Source: Bacteroidota bacterium (GTDB lineage Bacteria; Bacteroidota; Ignavibacteria; Ignavibacteriales; Melioribacteraceae). Taken from it: DNA of 20,704 nucleotides. Below are positions 15,174 to 20,704 of this stretch, one piece after another. Under the pieces are notes generated by a model, which did no database searches, was not told the origin of the DNA, and saw nothing but the letters and a program-made list of their open reading frames with translations. A program made the translations under genes and the position numbers. The stretch covers positions 1 through 20,704 of the forward strand of contig JAEXOD010000092.1 in the NCBI GenBank assembly GCA_023447335.1, read 5' to 3'. Within the stretch, counting starts at the first letter, position 1. Every line of letters begins with the position of its first letter.

Positions 15174-18100
15174 ATGAAGAATAAATTCTCTTTTATATTT
15201 TTTGTGCTTATCCCTTTTTTATTGATAAATGCACAATCCGATATCAAAATTCTATATTCAAATAGTAATTCTGCCACATTTGAATACATCCCGAGTTATA
15301 ATATTTCAGATGTAAATGTTAACGGAAACATTTATAAAAATATTGATTTAAAGAATGGTTTGATAGATTCTGATTTATCTGAAAATTCACCTCTAATATT
15401 CAAGAGATTCTTAAATGTTGCAGTTCCTTCGGAATTCGGCAATACGCTTCAAGTAGTTGATTACAATGCCGAAAAAATAACCGGAAAAATTATAAATGTT
15501 AAAAGTACTAACACAAATTCAACGCTGAACTCAACTAAGAACAATGAAATTATAACTTTTGGAAAATTTGGTAATATTCGTGGTTTATTTGTTCAAAGTC
15601 TTATAATCAGTCCAATTGAATATGATGAAGTTAATCAAGAAATTAAACTGATTAAAAAAATTGTTTTTACAGTTACTTATTCAGCAGAAAATAAACTGAG
15701 TTTCTTGCCTGAAAATAATCTTAATGATCTTGTAATCAATTATAACCAAGCGTTAACTTGGAATAAAAAACCGGCTAGATTGCTTAAATCTCAACTTAGC
15801 TCTCCGTTATCAATTGGTAAATGGGTAAAAATGGAAGTAAAGGATGAAGGCATTTATAAAATAGATAGAAGTACTTTGCAAAATTTAGGATTTGATGTTA
15901 ACAATATTGATCCAAGGAAAATTAAAATTTATAATAACGGTGCATATCCGTTAAATGAAGATCCTGATGTAGCACGTTCAAATAATTTAATTGAAAATGC
16001 AATATATGTATATGGTGAAGGAGACGGAAAATTTGACAATTCAGATTATATACTTTTTTATGGAAGAGGTGTTAATTTTTGGGAATACAACAAAACATCT
16101 AAGAAAATAGTTAGAAATAGGAATTATTATTCAAAATTAAATTATTATTTTATTACCGCCGAAGGTGATAACGGTAAAAGGATGGAAAATGCCGGTGTTG
16201 CGGGTCAAAACGGTAATTACTTGCAATCAATTACTAAGGCGTATGAATATTTTGAAGAAGATAAAATAAATTTGCTAAAATCAGGTAGAATGAGTTTTGG
16301 GGATGAATTTAATTCGTCGAATACAAGCAGAACTTATCTTACAAGTTTAGTAAATAGGGTGGATGGATCACCGGTAAACTATAAATTACAAGTTGTTAAT
16401 TTTTCAACAAACTCTGTATCATTTAGAGTAAGTGAAACAAATACTACAATTTATTACAATGACAAACTAAAAGGTGCTACAGGTTGGTATGCTGATGGGG
16501 AATTACATACAATAAGTGCTACATCAAGTAATCCGGTTTTAACTGATAGCAGAAGTCAACTCAACTTAAATTTCGGAATATCAAGTGTTTCTCATAAAGC
16601 ATACTTGGATTTTATTGAGATAGAATTTCAACGTTATTTGAAGTCAGCAAACGATGAGATTACTTTCTTTTCAAAAGATACAACTGCAAATATAAATTTC
16701 CGTATTTCGAATTTCTCAAATAGCGATATTGTTGTGTTTGATGTTACAGATTTTAATAATGTTAAGAAATTAAACAGTAATATAAGTGCTGGGGAGATAT
16801 TATTTAGCAAGGATGAAGTTATGGGTAATGTGTCAAAGTATATTGCTCTATGTTCATCCAAATTTAAGTCAATAACTAAATTCGAAAGTATAACAAATTC
16901 GGATATTTTAAGCGATAATGCAGGTGGAGAGTTTTTAATTATTTCTTCCAAAAACTTTGCAAGTATTGGCGAAAAATACATTAACTATCGGAAATATAGT
17001 GCTCCTTTTCCAATTACTTCAAAATTAGTTTTTGTAGAAGATATTTTTACTCAACTTAACTCAGGTTTGTTAGATCCTACAGCTATTAGGGACTATATAA
17101 AATATGCTTATGAAAATTGGGAGATAAAACCTTTTTATGTTTTATTATTAGGTGACGGTGATTACGATTACTTAAATTTCGAAAACTATTCAGCAAATTT
17201 TGTTCCGACTTATCAGACTGAATCGTCATTAAATGAAGTTTTCTCTTATCCTACCGATGATTACTACGGAAGAATTGTAGGCGGTAAATCTGACTTAGCG
17301 GTAGATATGGCTATCGGCAGACTTCCTATCAGGAGTATAAATCAAGGGGAATTAATTCTAAATAAATTAATTAAATATGAAAATTATTCAGAAAAAAGTT
17401 TGTGGAAAAATCTAATTACTCTAGTTGCAGATGATGGATTGACTGGCTCGAGCGATGACGGAAGTATTCATACTTCTCAATCTGAACGATTGGCAAGAGA
17501 TTATGTTCCGCAATATTTTGATTTAAATAAAATCTATTTATCTGCTTATCCTACAGTTATTACCGGTTTAGGTAGAAGAAAACCCGCTGTTACACAAGCG
17601 ATTGTAAATGCGGTAAACAATGGTACTTTGATACTAAATTATATTGGGCATGGCAACCCAGATGTTTGGGCACATGAATATGTATTTGAAAGAACTTCTA
17701 CAATTCCTTTATTCAAGAATGAACATCAGTTCTTTTTAACTGCTGCCACATGTGATTTTGGTAAATATGATGATCCGGTTACTCAAAGTGCTACAGAAGA
17801 AATGATATTTATGAAAGATGCAGGAATGATAGGCGGATTTTCTGCTTGTCGTCCTGTTGTATCCGGTGAAAATGCTGCATTAAATAATTTGTTTTATTCA
17901 TATTTATTCTCTAATAATAACGGTCTGGTAAATACGATTGGTCGAGCTTATTGGCAAACTAAACAAACAAGATTTCAAGCAAACGACGAGAAATTTCATT
18001 TATTTTGCGATCCTTATTTACGTTTAGCACAACCAACAAATGAAGTGAAAATTGACTCTATAAACGGTTCAGCTTCTACAATGTTAGTTGAATTAAAAGC

Positions 18101-19097
18101 ACTTGGTAAAGGAAATATTGTTGGTACGGTATTAGATAGTTTAGGTAATGTGGATTCTTATTATAACGGAGAAGGGATTTTAACTGTATTTGATAGTGAA
18201 AAATCACTATATTTGACTGATATTCAATTTACTATGGCTTTGCAAGGCGGTGTTATATATAGAGGCAGAGTTTCAGTTAAAAACGGTAAATTCTCTTCAG
18301 ATTTTATAGTTCCGAAAGATATTTCTTATGAAAACAAAAATGGTAAAATAGTAGTTTATTTATATAACGAAAATAGTGACGGAGTAGGATTTTCAAAAAA
18401 TATTAAAATTAACGGTACAGATACAACTTCTATTGATGATAAAATAGGACCCGAGATTGAAATATTTGCGGATGAACTTGATTATGAAAATGCCAAACTC
18501 GTTAAACCTGATTTTGATTTATTAGTAAAATTATATGATGAAACGGGGTTAAATACTACAGGGACAGGACTCGGACATAAATTGGAAGGAATAATTAACG
18601 ATGATATTAATAATTCAGTTGATTTCTCAAATTATTTTTTGGGTGATTTAGATTCAGGCGGAAAATCAGGAGTTATTAAATATCGATTTTCAAATCTAAT
18701 TGAAGGCGACTTTAAAATAAGAATAAAAGCCTGGGACGTTTTTAACAATTTTAATGAGCAAGAAACATATTTTACTGTTGTAAAAGGTGATGATTTGATT
18801 ATTACTGATTTAGTTAATTATCCAAATCCGTTTTCTGAAAGCACAACATTTACATTTCAACACAATTTAACTGAACCTATAAATGTTAAGATAAAAATTT
18901 ATACAATTGCCGGTAGATTAATTAAAGAAATTGAAGAAAACGCCATTAATGACAGGTTTGTAAAAATTTATTGGAACGGGAAAGACGAAGACAATAATAT
19001 ACTATCTAACGGTACATATTTATATAAAGCAATAATAGAAACAACAGATAGTAGATTTAAGAAAAATATATTAGGAAAATTAGCAATTATAAAGTAA
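15174..19097 (+). CDS. porU: Type IX secretion system sortase PorU (C25 gingipain-type peptidase)
   Basis: A 1307-residue surface protein. A signal peptide ends after Ala20 (LLINA|QS). A long N-terminal beta-rich region leads to a gingipain-like C25 domain, about 586-960, with LLLGDGDYDYLN and PTDDYYGRIVGG blocks. The catalytic dyad is visible as YIGHGNPDVWAHE (His826) and TAATCDFGKYDDP (Cys860), 34 residues apart as in gingipains. After this come Ig-like segments and a FlgD-like C-terminal domain starting NYPNPFSEST (YPNPF at 1216-1220), ending in KLAIIK. PorU removes the CTD of T9SS cargo and links it to an outer-surface anchor such as A-LPS; its own CTD is retained in known systems. porV follows after 25 nt, fitting the PorU-PorV attachment complex. 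Confidence 0.93.
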   Translation: MKNKFSFIFFVLIPFLLINAQSDIKILYSNSNSATFEYIPSYNISDVNVNGNIYKNIDLKNGLIDSDLSENSPLIFKRFLNVAVPSEFGNTLQVVDYNAEKITGKIINVKSTNTNSTLNSTKNNEIITFGKFGNIRGLFVQSLIISPIEYDEVNQEIKLIKKIVFTVTYSAENKLSFLPENNLNDLVINYNQALTWNKKPARLLKSQLSSPLSIGKWVKMEVKDEGIYKIDRSTLQNLGFDVNNIDPRKIKIYNNGAYPLNEDPDVARSNNLIENAIYVYGEGDGKFDNSDYILFYGRGVNFWEYNKTSKKIVRNRNYYSKLNYYFITAEGDNGKRMENAGVAGQNGNYLQSITKAYEYFEEDKINLLKSGRMSFGDEFNSSNTSRTYLTSLVNRVDGSPVNYKLQVVNFSTNSVSFRVSETNTTIYYNDKLKGATGWYADGELHTISATSSNPVLTDSRSQLNLNFGISSVSHKAYLDFIEIEFQRYLKSANDEITFFSKDTTANINFRISNFSNSDIVVFDVTDFNNVKKLNSNISAGEILFSKDEVMGNVSKYIALCSSKFKSITKFESITNSDILSDNAGGEFLIISSKNFASIGEKYINYRKYSAPFPITSKLVFVEDIFTQLNSGLLDPTAIRDYIKYAYENWEIKPFYVLLLGDGDYDYLNFENYSANFVPTYQTESSLNEVFSYPTDDYYGRIVGGKSDLAVDMAIGRLPIRSINQGELILNKLIKYENYSEKSLWKNLITLVADDGLTGSSDDGSIHTSQSERLARDYVPQYFDLNKIYLSAYPTVITGLGRRKPAVTQAIVNAVNNGTLILNYIGHGNPDVWAHEYVFERTSTIPLFKNEHQFFLTAATCDFGKYDDPVTQSATEEMIFMKDAGMIGGFSACRPVVSGENAALNNLFYSYLFSNNNGLVNTIGRAYWQTKQTRFQANDEKFHLFCDPYLRLAQPTNEVKIDSINGSASTMLVELKALGKGNIVGTVLDSLGNVDSYYNGEGILTVFDSEKSLYLTDIQFTMALQGGVIYRGRVSVKNGKFSSDFIVPKDISYENKNGKIVVYLYNENSDGVGFSKNIKINGTDTTSIDDKIGPEIEIFADELDYENAKLVKPDFDLLVKLYDETGLNTTGTGLGHKLEGIINDDINNSVDFSNYFLGDLDSGGKSGVIKYRFSNLIEGDFKIRIKAWDVFNNFNEQETYFTVVKGDDLIITDLVNYPNPFSESTTFTFQHNLTEPINVKIKIYTIAGRLIKEIEENAINDRFVKIYWNGKDEDNNILSNGTYLYKAIIETTDSRFKKNILGKLAIIK

Positions 19098-19122
19098 GTC
19101 CATATTTAACGGAGGAAAAACA

Positions 19123-20280
19123 ATGAAAAAAACACTTTTGCTGCTTGTATTAGGAATAATGACTTTAGGATTAAATAAGATTTATGCACAGGGAGAAACT
19201 GCAGTACCGTTTCTTTTATTGGCACCTGATTCAAGAGCAGGCGGTATTGGTGAATCCGGTACCGGTTTGGCAGATAACGGAGCTGCAATTTTTTGGAACC
19301 CGGCAGGTTTAGCATTTTTATCTGGTTCGGAAGTAAGTATTACTCATAGTAATTGGCTCCCTCAGTTTAATTTAGACTTATTCTATGACTATCTAACTTA
19401 TAGACAGTATCTTGAAGAAGTTGACGGTACAGTTTCTGCAAGTATTACTTATATGAATTTTGGCGAATTTGCTCGAACAAACTCAAGTTCTTCAGATGTT
19501 ATAGGAACTTTTACTTCTTTTGATGCCGCATTAACTTTAGGTTATGCTACTAAAATATCAAATGATTGGGGATTAGGTTTCAACTTTAGATTAATTCACA
19601 GTAAACTTTCAGATAAGCCGACAGAACAAGAACAAGGTGAAGGGGTTGCCACCTCTGTAAGCTTTGATATTGCAGCTATGTGGAGACCGGAAAAATTATA
19701 TATACCTTTTATCGGTGATTTTGATAATAGATTAAGTATAGGTATGAATCTATCTAACTTAGGTCCTAAAATTTATTATATTGATCAAGAACAAGCTGAT
19801 CCTATCCCTACAAATTTTAGATTAGGATTAGCTGCAAAACTTTTTGAAGACGAATATAACTCATTTACTTTTACATTAGATTTTAGCAAATTATTAGTTG
19901 ATAGATCTGACACAGGTAAAGCACGTAAAGATTTTTATGCAACAATATTTACTGCTTGGGGTGATGAGTCATTTGATCGTGAATTAAGAGATATTGTTAC
20001 ATCAATGGGTGTTGAATACTGGTATGGCGTTCCCGAAGAATTTATGTTTGCTTTACGTGCAGGTGTATTTTATGAAGATCCTGAGTATGGAAATCGTAAA
20101 TTTGCAACATTTGGAGCAGGAATTCGTTATGCTTTATACGGATTTGATTTTAGTTATTTAACTACTTCTTTAGTCGGAGGAGATGAAAATCATCCTCTTG
20201 CAGAAACACTAAGATTCTCTTTATTGATTGGTTGGGGAAGTGCTCCGCAAAAAATAACAGGATTTCCAAGAGGAATTTAA
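19123..20280 (+). CDS. porV: Type IX secretion system outer membrane protein PorV (LptO)
   Basis: A 385-residue outer-membrane beta-barrel. The signal peptide is cut after Ala22 (KIYA|QG). The mature start has the PorV signature: AVPFLLLAPDSRAGGIGESG and then GAAIFWNPAGLAFLSG (about 50-69), followed by HSNWLPQFNLDLFYDYLTYR. Later blocks LGFNFRLIHSKLS, IGMNLSNLGPKIYYID and FGAGIRYALYGFDFSYL are barrel strands conserved in PorV. The protein captures cargo CTDs leaving the SprA translocon and delivers them to PorU. It has the clearest ribosome-binding site in the window (GGAGG, 9-10 nt before ATG), suggesting high expression. It is translated within the porU operon and is longer than the two PorV/PorQ-like paralogues upstream. 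Confidence 0.92.
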   Translation: MKKTLLLLVLGIMTLGLNKIYAQGETAVPFLLLAPDSRAGGIGESGTGLADNGAAIFWNPAGLAFLSGSEVSITHSNWLPQFNLDLFYDYLTYRQYLEEVDGTVSASITYMNFGEFARTNSSSSDVIGTFTSFDAALTLGYATKISNDWGLGFNFRLIHSKLSDKPTEQEQGEGVATSVSFDIAAMWRPEKLYIPFIGDFDNRLSIGMNLSNLGPKIYYIDQEQADPIPTNFRLGLAAKLFEDEYNSFTFTLDFSKLLVDRSDTGKARKDFYATIFTAWGDESFDRELRDIVTSMGVEYWYGVPEEFMFALRAGVFYEDPEYGNRKFATFGAGIRYALYGFDFSYLTTSLVGGDENHPLAETLRFSLLIGWGSAPQKITGFPRGI

Positions 20281-20285
20281 AATAG

Positions 20286-20704
20286 ATGAAAAACATCATT
20301 AAGGTTTGGATATTTGCGATTATATTGTTGTGCAATTCATTTGCACAACAATATTTGCCTGAAGCAAATTTAACATCTTTGCTCAAAGAAAACACAATAA
20401 AAGCCACGAATAATATTAATATTTTGGCTGTAATGGTTGAATTTCAAGAAGATACTGATGGCTCTACATTTGGTAACGGCACATTTGGAACAATTTATAA
20501 AAAAGATTATGGTAAAACAATAATCGATCCTCTGCCGCATGATAAGAACTATTTTGAAAATCACTTACTATTTGCAAAAAATTATTATAATAAGGTTTCG
20601 GATGGTAAGGTTAATGTAAATTATACTGTATATAATGACATTATAAAAGTATCTAAGAAAATGCGAGAATATTCTCCGCTTCCAAAATCAACTGACTTCA
20701 GTCC
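20286..20704 (+). CDS. M6-type (immune inhibitor A-like) secreted metalloprotease, N-terminal fragment
   Basis: The frame opens at ATG 20286, five bases after porV, and runs off the right edge after 139 complete codons. The N-terminus MKNIIKVWIFAIILLCNSFAQQ is a signal peptide, cut after Ala20. It is followed by NINILAVMVEFQEDTDGSTFG and then DPLPHDKNYFENHLLFAKNYY (about 80-100) and YYNKVSDGKVNVNYTVY. This matches the start of M6-family peptidase domains (ILVLxVxFxD, 'PHxxxYFxxxLxxxxxYYxxVSxGxxxxxxxVY'). The zinc motif HExxH would lie further downstream and is not visible, so activity is not shown. A C-terminal T9SS sorting domain is expected from the context but lies outside the window. Confidence 0.7.
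   Translation, partial: MKNIIKVWIFAIILLCNSFAQQYLPEANLTSLLKENTIKATNNINILAVMVEFQEDTDGSTFGNGTFGTIYKKDYGKTIIDPLPHDKNYFENHLLFAKNYYNKVSDGKVNVNYTVYNDIIKVSKKMREYSPLPKSTDFS

Noticed and set aside
19106..19315. Minus-strand frame across the porU-porV junction
   Set aside because: It overlaps the conserved PorV signal peptide and NPAG region and has no recognisable protein features.
1..20704. CRISPR array, insertion sequence, prophage or tRNA gene
   Set aside because: No regularly spaced repeats, transposase or phage proteins, or cloverleaf sequence were seen.

Overview
The window is AT-rich and tightly packed. It reads as a chromosomal segment of a Gram-negative member of the Bacteroidota/Chlorobi group, most likely Ignavibacteriota (Ignavibacterium/Melioribacter-like). 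That placement is inferred from three things: type IX secretion (T9SS) components (a PorU sortase, PorV and PorV/PorQ-like barrels), secreted proteins ending in the 'YPNPFN' FlgD-like type A sorting domain, and signal peptides that mostly end in A|Q. No rRNA, tRNA, CRISPR array, insertion sequence or phage gene was seen.

Layout. (1) 1-1417, minus strand: a YqaA/DedA-type membrane protein followed by a beta-CASP metallo-beta-lactamase that runs off the left edge. (2) 1548-2675, plus: a DUF5009/HGSNAT-like membrane acyltransferase, followed by a 14-bp inverted repeat with a T-run (likely terminator). (3) 2835-5402: a secreted DUF3160 protein with a T9SS sorting domain. (4) 5823-10127: a compact four-gene cassette of lipoprotein, Asp-box (BNR) repeat protein with a T9SS-type C-terminus, and two PorV/PorQ-family barrels. 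(5) 10207-14887: a FemAB/GNAT-like protein, a GT-B glycosyltransferase, a GT9 heptosyltransferase-like protein, a thioredoxin-like [2Fe-2S] ferredoxin interrupted by one in-frame TAA, endonuclease III and an HD-domain protein. (6) 15174-20704: porU, porV and the start of an M6-type metalloprotease, apparently one operon.

How the genes fit together. PorU and PorV are the attachment end of T9SS: PorV carries cargo with its C-terminal domain (CTD) and PorU cleaves the CTD and joins the cargo to a surface anchor. The DUF3160 protein, the Asp-box protein and possibly the M6 protease look like cargo. The cassette at 5823-10127 places a CTD-bearing protein next to two PorV/PorQ paralogues and a lipoprotein, which suggests a dedicated surface assembly. 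The glycosyltransferases and FemAB-like protein probably serve cell-surface polysaccharide, although their substrates cannot be read from sequence.

The two most interesting signals are: (a) a 19-base element, TATAGAGA[A/G]TTTTTACTTT, found upstream of both T9SS-related operons (5699-5717 and 15099-15117), with a GGA-rich box 15-16 nt before TACTTT, suggesting a shared regulator; and (b) the single nonsense codon in an otherwise intact ferredoxin gene, whose 3' end overlaps the start of nth.
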